A program made the position numbers and the translations under genes. The notes beneath the pieces are model-generated. The model did not search any database. It was not told where the DNA came from and was given only the letters and a program-made list of their open reading frames with translations. This document shows, in pieces, positions 1 through 9,124 of a DNA stretch of 64,000 bases. The first letter of the stretch is position 1; each line of letters opens with the position of its first letter. Source of the stretch: Streptomyces sp. NRRL S-337 (GTDB lineage Bacteria; Actinomycetota; Actinomycetes; Streptomycetales; Streptomycetaceae). The stretch is taken from the NCBI RefSeq assembly GCF_000720175.1, contig NZ_JOIX01000017.1, positions 62,001 through 126,000 of the forward strand, in the 5' to 3' direction.

Positions 1-250
1 GGAAGGAGACGCCACCCACAAGGGTGCCGTCGAGCCAGATGCCATACAGTCGGCCGGTGTCGGAGGCTGCCTTGTCGGCGTAAAGCTGGAGATAGCTGCG
101 GGCGGAGTCCAAGTCTGCGGCGAGGTCGGGCAGTTCCATGTGCGCACCGATGAAGTCACGGCCCCGGTCCATGTGCGCGAGGAACTCCTCGGCCCGCCAC
201 GGCTCCAAAGGCCGCAGCTCGGCCCCGTCCCCCAGGGAAATCGCGAACAT
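1..250 (-). CDS. GNAT (RimJ/RimL-type) N-acetyltransferase, partial
   Basis: The reverse strand reads an N-terminal acetyltransferase segment: FAISLGDGAELRPLEPWRAEE, then a stretch ending GIWLDGTLVGGVSF before it runs off the window. The opening beta strand with 'LRPLEPWRAEEF' and the 'LVGGVSF' strand fit RimJ/RimL-like GNATs that acetylate protein N-termini or small amines; the acetyl-CoA loop lies outside. I chose the ATG at 250 because GAAGG sits six bases upstream; an ATG at 256 is the alternative. Family call is good, substrate unknown. Confidence 0.7.
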   Translation of the reverse strand, partial: MFAISLGDGAELRPLEPWRAEEFLAHMDRGRDFIGAHMELPDLAADLDSARSYLQLYADKAASDTGRLYGIWLDGTLVGGVSF

Positions 251-449
251 AGCCATCCTTCGAAGTACGCGTATCCGATCGTTAGATCTTCGCACGCCCG
301 CCCGGCCGGTGGCCTTCGGCCCCCGGCGGCCGCCCGCGGACCGGACGTCGATGACCACGAGGGACGGGTCCTCTGATCCGCCGGCCTTCTTCCCGCACTT
401 GGCAGCGCAGCAGTATGGAGATCAAGGGTCGGAAGACCGTGAGACTTGG

Positions 450-1353
450 TCAGAAGACCACGGTGATCTTTTCTGCCAGGCCGCCCTGGAGAAACCGCGC
501 GTGGGCGGCTTGGATCCGTTGGAGGCCGTAGGTGGAGTGCACACGCAGCTGCAAGGAGCCGCTGTCGACGAGCTTGGTCAGCTCGTTCAATCCCGCTCCA
601 TCCTCGCGCACCTGGTTGACGGTGGTGCGCACACCGCGGGACGACAGGTCGGGGACTGGGCCTGCTTGGGTGGCGATCGACGCGTACCGGCCGCCATCCG
701 CCACTGCCTCCATCACGAAAGCCCCGAAGGTGTCGAAGACGGCGTCGTAGCCGCGGTCTTCGAGAGCATGGCCGTCGGTGGTGACGAGGTCGGCACCATG
801 GTCGCGGGCGAAGGCGACCTGCACATCACGGGAAACCAGAGCATCGACCCTGGCGCCGCGTGCCCGCGCGATCTGCAACGCCAACCCGCCTACTGCACCG
901 GCGGCACCAGCGATCAGCAGCCGCTCACCGGCCTTGACCGCCAACCAGTCCAGCGTCTGCCAGGCCGTCAGCCCGGGAAGCGGCAACGTGGCGGCCTCGG
1001 CCAGACTGGCCGACCGCGGCGCGGCGGCGACCGCGTGTGCGGGAAGCGAGACAAGGTCGGCCCAGGTCCCCCGGCCAGAACTGAGTTGATGCGACATGGC
1101 GATCACGCGTTCACCGGCGCGCAGCCCGGTGCTGCCGCCGTCGACCACGATGCCGGCCAGGTCCCAGCCGAGTGTCATCGGCAGGGGCGGCGTTCCTTCG
1201 CCGATGGCTCCCTCTCGCGTCTTGTCATCAACGGGATTGATGCTGGTAGCAATGACCCGGATCAGTACGTCCCTGGGCTGGGTTCGGGCTCGGGCACATC
1301 GACGATGTCGAGGACGTCGGGGGTGCCGAAGCGATCGATCTTATGGCGCGCAC
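450..1353 (-). pseudogene. NAD(P)-dependent MDR oxidoreductase (quinone-reductase-like), frameshifted
   Basis: The open part encodes a medium-chain dehydrogenase/reductase from MTLGWDLAGIV to the C-terminus, including the nucleotide-binding loop AGAAGAVGGLALQIA. The missing N-terminus is present upstream in other frames: VRAI at the GTG of 1353 (GAAGGG six bases upstream), then IDRFGTPDVLDIVDVPEPEP, then VLIRVIATSINPVDDK leading into the long frame. Two single-base losses, near 1341 (ATAAG) and near 1272 (a G run), explain the three frames. Both are in short homopolymers, so the gene may be intact in the organism. No catalytic-zinc cysteines are visible, as in quinone-reductase-type MDRs. Confidence 0.75.
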
Positions 1354-1612
1354 GAAAAGCCCTTCACACGACGGGTGCTGACAGCAGGGCTCAACACCAG
1401 TGATGATCAAGGGATTCCCGAACGCGGCGATGGCCCGCGTGCCGGACCGGCAAGCGGCTGTTCTCGCCCCAGACAACTGAGTGAGGGGCCAAGAGCACCC
1501 TGGGCCGTTTTCAAGGCTCTGACCGCAGACCCGTGAATCCCCAGGTCAGCGGCGGGTACGACGAACCGTTTCATCATGGTTTCGTGCTTCGTGGTGATCC
1601 AGGCGATCGAAG

Positions 1613-2012
1613 ATGTGCTGTCTGTCCCCCGGGATCGATGTGCGGTTGGAGCGGGTCGCGTTCGCTGCGGACGTTTTGGAGGTGTCGGCCGCGACATGCG
1701 GGCCGGCGCCTCGTTGTCCGGGGTGCTGGGCGAGAGCGCGTCGTGTGCACTCCTCGTATGGGCGTCGCCTGGCCGAACGCCCTCTGACCGGGCCTATGTT
1801 GCAGGTCAGGCTGCGGGTGCGGCGCTTCTTCTGCGACTGGTCCTCCTGCAAGAGGAAAACCTTCGTCGAGCAGGTCAGCGGGCTGAGCGAACGATATCGA
1901 CGCTCCAGCATCGGCACGAAACAGTGGCTGCACGCAGTCGCCGTCGAGCTCGGCGGTCGGGCCGGTGAACGTCTGTGTCGACAGCTCCGTCTGTCCGCCG
2001 GCCGCAGCAGCG
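1613..2012 (+). pseudogene. ISL3-family transposase, N-terminal remnant
   Basis: The reading frame gives the ISL3 N-terminal zinc-binding region: CPGCWARARRVHSSY, RLAERPLTG, then LRVRRFFCDWSSCKRKTFVEQV and a GGRAGERLCRQL segment. Four cysteines of the zinc ribbon are visible. The catalytic DDE domain is absent: homology stops near 2012, where a different transposase remnant begins on the opposite strand. A related frame from the ATG at 1576 suggests the real start was upstream and is now frameshifted. Confidence 0.7.
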
Positions 2013-2254
2013 TTCAGGCGCTTGTTGTAGGCGGACTGCTGGGGCAGGTAGCGAAAGCGGTGTCCCAGCCGGGCGTGGGCGAAGCGGATCCAGTGCCGGG
2101 CCGAGGGAAAGCCCAGCAAGACCTGGGCGACGGCCAGGCACAGCAGTTCGCCGTCCGTCAGTTTCGGGGGTCGCCCGATCCGGCGACAAGGGGCCACATG
2201 GTCGTCGATGAACACGTACAGTGCCGCCAGAAGGGCGTCCAGGTTTGTCGTCAC
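2013..2254 (-). pseudogene. IS982-type transposase, N-terminal remnant
   Basis: From the GTG at 2254 the frame reads TTNLDALLAALYVFIDDHV, then GRPPKLTDGELLCLAVAQVLLG and YLPQQSAYNKRLNAA. This is the characteristic N-terminus of actinobacterial IS982-like transposases. About 80 of roughly 300 residues remain. The frame passes into the ISL3 remnant at about 2012, so the two elements were joined by deletion or nested insertion. Confidence 0.7.
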
Positions 2255-2316
2255 ACACGAGCCAACGGGCGCCCTTCGCCATGGTCGCGGCCAGCACAAA
2301 CATCGGACCCAATCGT

Positions 2317-4839
2317 CTAGGGGCTATTTCCCCCCTCCGCGGCCTCCTCGTCCGCCTCTCCGGCCTCCTCCTCGCGGAGGGGCAGTGTCAGTTCGCCGTC
2401 TCTGACGTCCGCAAGGACTGTGTCGCCCGGATTGAGTCTGCCGTCGAGCAGCATGTTGGACAGGCGGTTGTCGAGTTCCGTCTGGATGGTGCGGCGCAGG
2501 GGCCGGGCTCCGAACTCGGGGTGGTAGCCGCGGTTGGCGAGCCATTCCTTGGCGGACTCGGTGACGTCGAGGCCGATCTGCTGGGCGTGGAGTCTGCGTC
2601 GGCTGCGTTCCAGCAGCAGGTCGACGATGTGCACGAGATCGGCTCGGGTGAGGGCGTGGAAGACGATGATCTCGTCGATGCGGTTGAGGAATTCGGGCCG
2701 GAAGTGGGCCTGGAGTTCGGCCATCAGGTCGTCCCTGATGTCGTCGACCGCGCCGTGGTGGTCCAGGATGCGCTTGGAGGCGATGTTGCTCGTCATGATG
2801 ACCACGGAGTGGCGGAAGTCGACGGTGCGTCCCTGGGCGTCGGTGAGCCGACCGTCGTCGAGCACCTGGAGCAGCAGGTTGAAGACGTCGGGGTGGGCCT
2901 TTTCGACCTCGTCGAACAGGACGACGCTGTAGGGCTTGCGGCGTACGGCTTCCGTGAGCTGTCCGGCCTCCTCGTAGCCGACGTAGCCGGGCGGGGACCC
3001 GACGAGCCGGGAGACGGTGTGTTTCTCCTGGAACTCGCTCATGTCGAAGCGGACCATCCGGTCGACGTCGCCGAAGAGCAGGTCCGCGAGCGCTTTGGCC
3101 AGTTCGGTCTTGCCCACGCCGGTGGGGCCGAGGAAGAGGAAGCTGCCGGTGGGACGGTCGGGATCACCCATGCCCGCCCTGCCGCGGCGTACGGCCTGGG
3201 CCACTGCCGTGACCGCCTCGTCCTGGCCAACCACCCGCTCGTGGAGGGCCTCTTCCAGCTTGGTGAGCCGTTCCCGCTCGGTCTGGGTGAGCTGGGAGAC
3301 GGGGATGCCGGTGCGGGCGGAGAGCACGTCGGCGATGTCCTCGGCGGTGACGCTCCCGGTCTGTTCCCGTTCCTGCCCGGCGGCGGCGAGTTCCTGTTCT
3401 GCCTGCTGGATCTGTTCCTTGAGCCGGCCCGCGCGTTCGTAGTCCTCGGTGCTGACGGCTTCGTCCTTCTCCCGCCGCAGCTTGGTGAGGCGGTCCTCCA
3501 ACTCCGCGGTCCCGGACGGGCCGTCGAGACTGCGCAGCCCTACCCGGGCCCCTGCCTGGTCCATGAGGTCGATGGCCTTGTCGGGCAGGAAACGGTCGGT
3601 GATGAAGCGGTCGGAGAGGGCGGCCGCGGCGTCGAGGGCCTCGTCGGTGAAGCGGACCTGGTGGTGGGCCTCGTAGGAGTCGCGGAGCCCGCGCAGGATC
3701 TCCACGGTCTCGTCCACGGTGGGTTCGGGCACCATGACCGGCTGGAAGCGGCGTTCGAGGGCGGAGTCCTTCTCGATGTACTTGCGGTACTCGTCGATGG
3801 TGGTGGCACCGACGACGGAGAGGTCTCCGCGGGCGAGCGCCGGTTTGAGGATGTTCCCGGCGTCCATGGCGCCTTCGCCGCCGCTGCCGGCGCCGACGAC
3901 TGTGTGCAGTTCGTCGATGAACAGGATGACGTTCTTGTCGGCCGCGGTGACCTCGTCGATGACCTTCTTCAGCCGCTCCTCGAACTCGCCCCGGTACTTG
4001 GACCCGGCGACCAGGCCGGCCAGATCGAGGCCCACGACGCGGCGGTCCCGCAGCGCCTTGGGGACCTCCTCGGCAACGATCCGCTGTGCCAGCCCCTCGA
4101 CGATGGCGGTCTTGCCGACGCCGGGATCGCCAATGAGGACGGGGTTGTTCTTGGTCCGCCGGGAGAGAACCTCCACGGTCTGCTCGATCTCCTCCGCCCT
4201 GCCGACGACGGGATCGAGACGTCCGCTGCGGGCCTCCGTGGTGAGGTCGCGCCCGTATTCGTCGAGGGTCGGGGTGTCGCTGTGTCCGCCGCCGGCCGCG
4301 TCCCGGCCGCCGCCCGGGGCGCCTGGTCCGGCGCCGCTCAGCGCACCGGGCGACACACCCTCGGATCTCAGCGTCCCCGCCAGACCGGCACCGGGGTCGT
4401 CCGTCAGCGCGGCCAGGAGGTGCTCCGGGCCGATGTACGAGGCACCGGCCGCCTGGGAACGCGCGTGGGCGGCGAGCAGGGCACGCTTCGCGGCCGGGGT
4501 GAGCGCGGGATCCCCGTCACCGGGGCCGGTGGGAAGGGTCTGCTCCAGGCTCTGGGCGAGGTGCTCGGGCTCCACCCCGGCATGTTCGAGCAGCTGCCGG
4601 GAGGCCGGCAGCTGCGTGGCGGCCCACAGCAGGTGCACCGTGTCGAGATCGGCCCCGTCCTCGGCCGCTCGGGCACCGGCCGCTGCCAGCAGCTCGTGCG
4701 AGGAATCGCTGAGGAGCCGGCCTATGGGCACACGCTGGACGGCCGGCGGAGAGGCCGAGGGGCTCATACCGAAGAAGCGGTTGAAAAGATCGGAAAACGG
4801 GTCGCCGGACCCGAAGGGCGAGGTCGTCACAGGGATCAT
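2317..4839 (-). CDS. Clp/Hsp100 AAA+ ATPase (ClpC-like layout, no visible ClpP loop)
   Basis: This 840-residue chaperone has two Clp_N repeats (about 35-170), a first AAA+ module with Walker [10 protein letters not shown] and Walker B ILFIDE, a short middle segment with a UVR-like stretch ([20 protein letters not shown]), and a second AAA+ module with [20 protein letters not shown] and a Clp C-terminal domain. The short middle region is ClpC-like. Between SNIASKRIL and [11 protein letters not shown], however, there is no insertion carrying the (L/V)GF tripeptide that docks ClpP, so an independent disaggregase or unfoldase is more likely than a protease partner. The ATG at 4839 was chosen over an upstream TTG at 4860. 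It diverges from the PsiE-like gene across about 135 bp. Confidence 0.88.
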   Translation of the reverse strand: MIPVTTSPFGSGDPFSDLFNRFFGMSPSASPPAVQRVPIGRLLSDSSHELLAAAGARAAEDGADLDTVHLLWAATQLPASRQLLEHAGVEPEHLAQSLEQTLPTGPGDGDPALTPAAKRALLAAHARSQAAGASYIGPEHLLAALTDDPGAGLAGTLRSEGVSPGALSGAGPGAPGGGRDAAGGGHSDTPTLDEYGRDLTTEARSGRLDPVVGRAEEIEQTVEVLSRRTKNNPVLIGDPGVGKTAIVEGLAQRIVAEEVPKALRDRRVVGLDLAGLVAGSKYRGEFEERLKKVIDEVTAADKNVILFIDELHTVVGAGSGGEGAMDAGNILKPALARGDLSVVGATTIDEYRKYIEKDSALERRFQPVMVPEPTVDETVEILRGLRDSYEAHHQVRFTDEALDAAAALSDRFITDRFLPDKAIDLMDQAGARVGLRSLDGPSGTAELEDRLTKLRREKDEAVSTEDYERAGRLKEQIQQAEQELAAAGQEREQTGSVTAEDIADVLSARTGIPVSQLTQTERERLTKLEEALHERVVGQDEAVTAVAQAVRRGRAGMGDPDRPTGSFLFLGPTGVGKTELAKALADLLFGDVDRMVRFDMSEFQEKHTVSRLVGSPPGYVGYEEAGQLTEAVRRKPYSVVLFDEVEKAHPDVFNLLLQVLDDGRLTDAQGRTVDFRHSVVIMTSNIASKRILDHHGAVDDIRDDLMAELQAHFRPEFLNRIDEIIVFHALTRADLVHIVDLLLERSRRRLHAQQIGLDVTESAKEWLANRGYHPEFGARPLRRTIQTELDNRLSNMLLDGRLNPGDTVLADVRDGELTLPLREEEAGEADEEAAEGGNSP

Positions 4840-4974
4840 CCCGTCCGGCGGGCTGCACAACGGCCGCGTACAGCCTGCCGTAGTCGATTTGCCCGTACGC
4901 CCCCATTCTTCGCCAGGTCATCGCAGCGTGCGACCGCAGGAGCCATCGGGCAGGGCAGGGGCCGCGGGCCTAGC

Positions 4975-5472
4975 ATGCTGTGTGTGCCGACCGCTTCCCG
5001 GAGGTCCGAGAGCCGTCGCCTGCAGAGCTTCCTGCAGGCGGCCGAGGACGGCATCCATCTGGTCGTCGCGGCCTTCCTCATACTGCTCGCCGTACTGCTG
5101 ACCATCGGAGTCGTCGGCGATGTCGTGAGCGCCATCAGGGGCCCGTACCACGAGACGGCGATCGTGCTGTCCGCTCTGGACAACAGCCTGGTCCTGTTCA
5201 TCGTGGCCGAACTCCTGCACACCGTACGGCACACCATCAGAAACCAGACCCTGGATGCCGAACCGTTCCTCGTCGTCGGCCTGATCGCGGGCATCCGCAA
5301 GGTGCTCATCGTGACGGCCGAGGCCGGCAAGACCTTCAAGTGGAGCGTGCAGGGAATCGAGTTGCTCATCCTGGCGGGGCTGATTCTCGTGATGGCGGTG
5401 GCCGTCTACATCTGGCGGCGCTCGACGCGGCCCCGGGACTTCGACATCCTCAAGGCCGCGTCGCGTAGCTGA
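4975..5472 (+). CDS. PsiE-family (phosphate-starvation-inducible-like) membrane protein
   Basis: This 165-residue protein has four hydrophobic segments: [52 protein letters not shown] and [18 protein letters not shown]. The 'ELLHTVR' and '[16 protein letters not shown]' motifs are typical of PsiE-domain proteins, small integral membrane proteins of unknown biochemical role. The ATG at 4975 was used; a GTG at 4984 is possible. No Pho box is visible in the short intergenic region shared with the Clp gene. Confidence 0.8.
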   Translation: MLCVPTASRRSESRRLQSFLQAAEDGIHLVVAAFLILLAVLLTIGVVGDVVSAIRGPYHETAIVLSALDNSLVLFIVAELLHTVRHTIRNQTLDAEPFLVVGLIAGIRKVLIVTAEAGKTFKWSVQGIELLILAGLILVMAVAVYIWRRSTRPRDFDILKAASRS

Positions 5473-5607
5473 CGTACTGACGTGGCGATGCGGGAAAGGC
5501 CAGTGCGGCCCGGCGAGTTGGGCTGCGTTCTCCCTGCTCGCCGTCACCGCCCAGGCCGGGGAAGAGGGCGTACCGGCGACACCGTGATCACCCGGAGTCG
5601 GCGCTGA

Positions 5608-6228
5608 TCACGAGGTGGCCACCGGCGGGGCTCCCGCGCACGTCTCGGCGGACCTCAGCCAGCAGGTGAGGTCGGCGCGGGCGCGGGCCACCCTGGAGCG
5701 CACCGTGCCGATCGGACAGCCCACTACCGCTGCGGCATCCGCGTACGGCATCCCGACCAACTGTGTGAGAACGAATGCCTGGCGCCGCTCGCCATCCAGT
5801 GCGTCAAGCAGCTCGCTCAACGCCAAGCCGTCGTCGAATCCCGGTAGCCCGCTGGGCTGGCGGTGTTCCGCGACCGCCTGCCAGTCGTTGATGTCGGCGA
5901 TGCGTGGGCGGGCGGCGGCGGACCGGTACCGGTCGATCACCACCCGGCGGGCTATGGACAGCAACCAGGTGCGGGCGCAGGAGCGGCCGAGGAAGCGCGG
6001 CAGGCCGGTGAGGGCGCGCAGGAATGTCTCCTGGGCCAGGTCGTCGGCGCTGTTGGTGTCGCCGCTCAGGTGTGCCACGAATCGCCATACATGGCGGTGG
6101 GAGGCGCGTATGAAGCGCTCGGCGGCGTCGGAGTCGCCGTCTCGGGCGGCCAGCGCCAGGGTGGTCAACTGCTCGTCGTCCACGGCGGTCCGCTTGCCAC
6201 GGGCCGGACCAACAAGGGCAGGGATCAT
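5608..6228 (-). CDS. ECF-type RNA polymerase sigma factor
   Basis: This 206-residue protein has sigma-70 region 2 (AAERFIRASHRHVWRFVAHL, then DDLAQETFLRAL and WLLSIARRVVIDRYR) and region 4 (LTQLVGMPYADAAAVVGCP followed by IGTVRSRVARARADL). It therefore directs RNA polymerase to a small regulon. The start ATG at 6228 has GAAGGA nine bases upstream; the frame continues to 6408 without homology. No anti-sigma gene is adjacent. It is the last of six colinear minus-strand genes that include ycnI-type and PepSY genes, so a role in copper-responsive transcription is a reasonable inference from context. Confidence 0.88.
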   Translation of the reverse strand: MIPALVGPARGKRTAVDDEQLTTLALAARDGDSDAAERFIRASHRHVWRFVAHLSGDTNSADDLAQETFLRALTGLPRFLGRSCARTWLLSIARRVVIDRYRSAAARPRIADINDWQAVAEHRQPSGLPGFDDGLALSELLDALDGERRQAFVLTQLVGMPYADAAAVVGCPIGTVRSRVARARADLTCWLRSAETCAGAPPVATS

Positions 6229-6603
6229 CGACACATGTCCTTCGAAGGGTGCGGGCCGCACCACGGCATGGCACGGCCTCGTCGATGAACGGCACTTCGG
6301 GTACCCGTACGAAGCCGGTGACCGCGTCAAGGGGCAACGGGTCGACGGATCTACGTCACAGGCAGACCGGAGGGCCGCAGGGTCAAGGGCCGGCGTGTGG
6401 GGCGGCACAACTCAAGGAGATATGAGGGCGGCAGCCGCGCGGACACGCCGGTACTCCGCCCGCCACCCATTCGATGCGTCGCGCAGAAAGGGGGAGTGGG
6501 AAATCCCGGACGAAATCGACAACACCGTGCCATTGGCGGCATGGGCGTCAGCGACGGCGTTGCAGAATCCCGGACAGTGCCGGGAAGGTCCCAGGACGGG
6601 CGG

Positions 6604-7323
6604 TCAGCAGGAGAAGAGATGCCTCGGCGGTCCCCTGCGGGAGAGGGCGTAGTGCAGGAGCACCCCGTGCAGGTGCAGGACGTGGCCGGCACCGGCCACC
6701 GGGCGAGGGGTCGGCTTCAGACCGGTCCGGCCCAGCGCCGTCAGGACCAGCAGCAGGGGTGCGAACAACGCCGCGGCCACACTGCGGGCGAGCCGGAACG
6801 CAGCCGCTTCGCCGCGCCACATCCACAAGCCGCACAGCAGCGCGGCCAGGGCGTGGGCAAGGAACATGCCGAGGGTGCCGTGACCGGAGTGCATCACCTG
6901 CATCTGACTCATGCCGCGGTGCATTGCACTCATATCGCCCATGTGCGCGGCGGAGGTTGCGGGCAGGTCTGCGATGCCCACCAAACCACTCATCTGCGGC
7001 ATGCCGCCTGATGGTGCCGGTGGCGGAGCATGGGCGGCCTCCAGATCGAGACCGGTCTGGCACGACTGCGCCAGGCCGAACAGGGAGTGCAGACCCAGTT
7101 GAGCGATGACGGTGGAACCGGTCACGACGAACCCGCCGCGTTCCCGGCCCGCCAGCCACCAGGCCGCCGAGCCCGTGATGCCGAGTGCGGCAACCGCAGC
7201 CCACCAAGGCAGGGGCTGCGCGGACATCAACGCGTGCCCCAAGGTCGCGATCGTCACGCACACCGCCGCGAAGATCGCGGCGCGCACGGCGCGTGAAACC
7301 GGCCCAGCAGTCATGTTTGACAT
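6604..7323 (-). CDS. His/Met-rich multi-pass membrane protein, copy 1 of 3 (copper-cluster family)
   Basis: I do not recognise this 239-residue family by name. It has about five hydrophobic segments: RAAIFAAVCVTIATLGHALM, WWAAVAALGITGSAAWWLAG, GFVVTGSTVIAQLGLHSLFG, then a loop rich in His and Met (AHMGDMSAMHRGMSQMQVMH), then LAHALAALLCGLWMWRGEAA and a final segment, ending with RRGPP. Conserved against the copies at 8454-8985 and 10812-11579 are RAA(I/V)FA(A/V)VC, GHALMS, a Q.GLH motif and AH..A.L...W..RGE.A. His/Met-rich loops suit Cu(I) binding, and the neighbours are a copper-binding YcnI protein and a PepSY protein. Start ATG 7323 or 7314 is uncertain because no strong ribosome site is visible. 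Confidence 0.75.
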   Translation of the reverse strand: MSNMTAGPVSRAVRAAIFAAVCVTIATLGHALMSAQPLPWWAAVAALGITGSAAWWLAGRERGGFVVTGSTVIAQLGLHSLFGLAQSCQTGLDLEAAHAPPPAPSGGMPQMSGLVGIADLPATSAAHMGDMSAMHRGMSQMQVMHSGHGTLGMFLAHALAALLCGLWMWRGEAAAFRLARSVAAALFAPLLLVLTALGRTGLKPTPRPVAGAGHVLHLHGVLLHYALSRRGPPRHLFSC

Positions 7324-7501
7324 CGTGCCAGCCGGTTCGCCCACCAGGGAGGGGGCGTGGCGCCTCCGGCCTAGTTGTTGTCCAGATCGGCTAAAAGCAC
7401 CTCGCGGCGGTCGGCCGAGTGGCAAGCCGCCTGGATGGAGGACGGGAGTTACGGCTCCGATCGTCCATGCCGGCAAGGGCTGAGCGGTCTCGCGGGCAAG
7501 T

Positions 7502-7535
7502 CTGGTGGGGCGGCGGACCCCGTCCGCCCCACCAG
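7502..7535 (-). terminator. Strong hairpin downstream of the ycnI-type gene
   Basis: A 12-bp perfect stem (CTGGTGGGGCGG pairing with CCGCCCCACCAG, 10-base loop) lies 20 bp past the ycnI stop on the minus strand. It probably terminates or attenuates transcription before copy 1. There is no long T-run, as is common in Streptomyces. Confidence 0.65.
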
Positions 7536-7557
7536 GCTTGCTCGGTGCCTCGGTTGA

Positions 7558-8277
7558 CTACGGGCGGGCGGAGCGGCTGCGGTAGAGGGCGACAGCGGCC
7601 GTGCCGATGCCCAGGACGCCAGCGATCAGGCCCGCTATGCCCAGGGCCCGCGTGGTCGAGTCGCCGGCGGCGGGAGTGGAAGCCTTGGGAGCCGCGGAGG
7701 AGGAGGTGGCGGATTCGTCTGCGGTCTTGGTGAGGTGCAGCACCGGCGCCGGGTTCTCCGGCTCCGCCTGGCCCGCCTTCGGCTCCTCGATCCAGCGCAC
7801 GACCTTGCCGTCGGAGTAGGTTTGTAGCGTCTTGAAGGACAACTGGTCGGCATTGTCAGGGAGTTGACCGAAGGCGACGCTGAAGTCCTGGTACTGGCCG
7901 GGCTGGATCTTGCCCTTGGTCCAGGTGACCTGCGAGACGGCTTCGTTGATGGTGCCGTCGTCCGTCTTGATCGGATTCTTCAGCTTGGTGGTCTTCACCT
8001 GCGCGGTCCAGCCGGGCTCGGGCGTGACGAGCACCGAGGGGATGGGGTGGTCCGTGGGCAGGAAGACCTGGACCTTCGTGGTGGCGGCGTTGTTCTCCTC
8101 GTTCGGGACCCGGAAGGTGAGGGTGCCGTCGGTGGCGCCCTTGGGGTAGCTGTCGGGGTGGACCGTCACGTGGGCGAAGGCCGAGCCCGCGGCGGTGAGC
8201 AGCCCGGCCGCGGCGAGGGTGGTGACGAGGGTGGTACGGCGCACGGCGCGCCGGAGGGTGGTGTGGGTCGAGGACAC
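7558..8277 (-). CDS. ycnI: YcnI-family copper-binding protein (DUF1775)
   Basis: This 239-residue exported protein has a signal peptide ending AGSAFA and a mature N-terminus HVTVHPDSYPKG, whose first histidine is the copper ligand of the family. The conserved body follows: FRVPNEENNA, PEPGWTAQV, DDGTINEAVSQVTW, GQYQDFSVAFG and TYSDGKVVRWIE. A Ser/Ala-rich linker leads to a C-terminal membrane anchor (IAGLIAGVLGIGTAAVALY). YcnI proteins are extracytoplasmic copper-binding proteins that act with copper uptake or resistance proteins. It lies between two copies of the His/Met-rich membrane family and is followed by a hairpin. Confidence 0.92.
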   Translation of the reverse strand: MSSTHTTLRRAVRRTTLVTTLAAAGLLTAAGSAFAHVTVHPDSYPKGATDGTLTFRVPNEENNAATTKVQVFLPTDHPIPSVLVTPEPGWTAQVKTTKLKNPIKTDDGTINEAVSQVTWTKGKIQPGQYQDFSVAFGQLPDNADQLSFKTLQTYSDGKVVRWIEEPKAGQAEPENPAPVLHLTKTADESATSSSAAPKASTPAAGDSTTRALGIAGLIAGVLGIGTAAVALYRSRSARP

Positions 8278-8453
8278 GGGGGACTCCGTACTGGTGGACC
8301 GGCGGCGGTGATCGGTCGCCGGGAGGCATGGGTGAGATGGGTGAGCAGGCCGTTACGGGGAGCGGCTCAGGCGAACAGAACTCGGTACGAGTCCGGAAGT
8401 GGTGGGCCGCGGCGTGACACCGCGTGGCGCAGGAGTGCCTGGCGCCGGGGCCG

Positions 8454-8985
8454 CTACCCGGAGGTCAGCGCGTCGGGCACCCCCGCGTACGCAAGAGCGG
8501 GCAACCGGCCCTTACAGGTCCCCCACCACGCCACCAGCCCCGGTACCAGCGCGACAGCCCTGCGCAGCAGGGACCACAGGGCTGCTTCGCCCCGCCGCAG
8601 CCACCAGGACGCGAGCAGGGCCGCCGCCACGTGGGCCGCGGCGGCGTGGGCCATCGGGTGGGGGTGGGTGGGCCATCATCCGCGTCGCGTGCAGGCTCAT
8701 CGGCGCGTTGGTCGCGGTGAGGCGCCGGGCCGGGGCCTGGGCAGCGTCGAAGGCCAGGTGCAGGCCGCCCTGGCTGGTGAGTATGGCTCCGCCGATCCCT
8801 GGCAGCGACCGCTCCCGGGCGCTCAGCAGATAGCCGAGAACGAGGACGGTGAGGAACCCCGTCCCCTCCGCCCACACCGGGGGCGCCGAGCCCGTCGCGA
8901 GCTGGTGGGCCGCGGCGGACAGGAGGAGGCACACTGCGGCGAACACCGCAGCGCGCAGGGTCCGCATCGCCGGGGACGCACGCAT
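8454..8985 (-). pseudogene. His-containing membrane protein, copy 2 of 3, frameshifted
   Basis: From the ATG at 8985 the frame reads MRASPAMRTLRAAVFAAVCL, GTGFLTVLVLGYLLSARERS and TSQGGLHLAFDAAQ, matching copies 1 and 3, up to MSLHATRMMAHP near 8670. The rest of the family sequence (MAHAAAAHVAAALLASWWL then RRGEAALW) continues in another frame to the stop at 8454. The break lies in a run of CAC/CCC codons (about 8655-8674, C-rich homopolymers), which should encode an alternating His-Pro stretch before the second MAH. It is either a true frameshift or a base-calling error. If repaired the protein would be about 177 residues, shorter in the metal loop than its paralogs. Confidence 0.65.
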
Positions 8986-9124
8986 GACAGCTGGAGCATC
9001 CCATGGGGGCCTGAGTACGCAGCGGCCCTTTGTCCTCATGCGCAAAGCCTTCGTTTCGTCTCGGCGCCTGGGCGAGGAGCACACACCACGTGGGTGGCAC
9101 GTGCTCCCCTGCCTGACTTGCTGT

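Noticed and set aside
2221..4970. Very long plus-strand reading frame opposite the Clp ATPase (continuing into the PsiE gene)
   Set aside because: It is the antisense of the Clp gene, with no family sequence until about 4975. High GC keeps antisense frames open.
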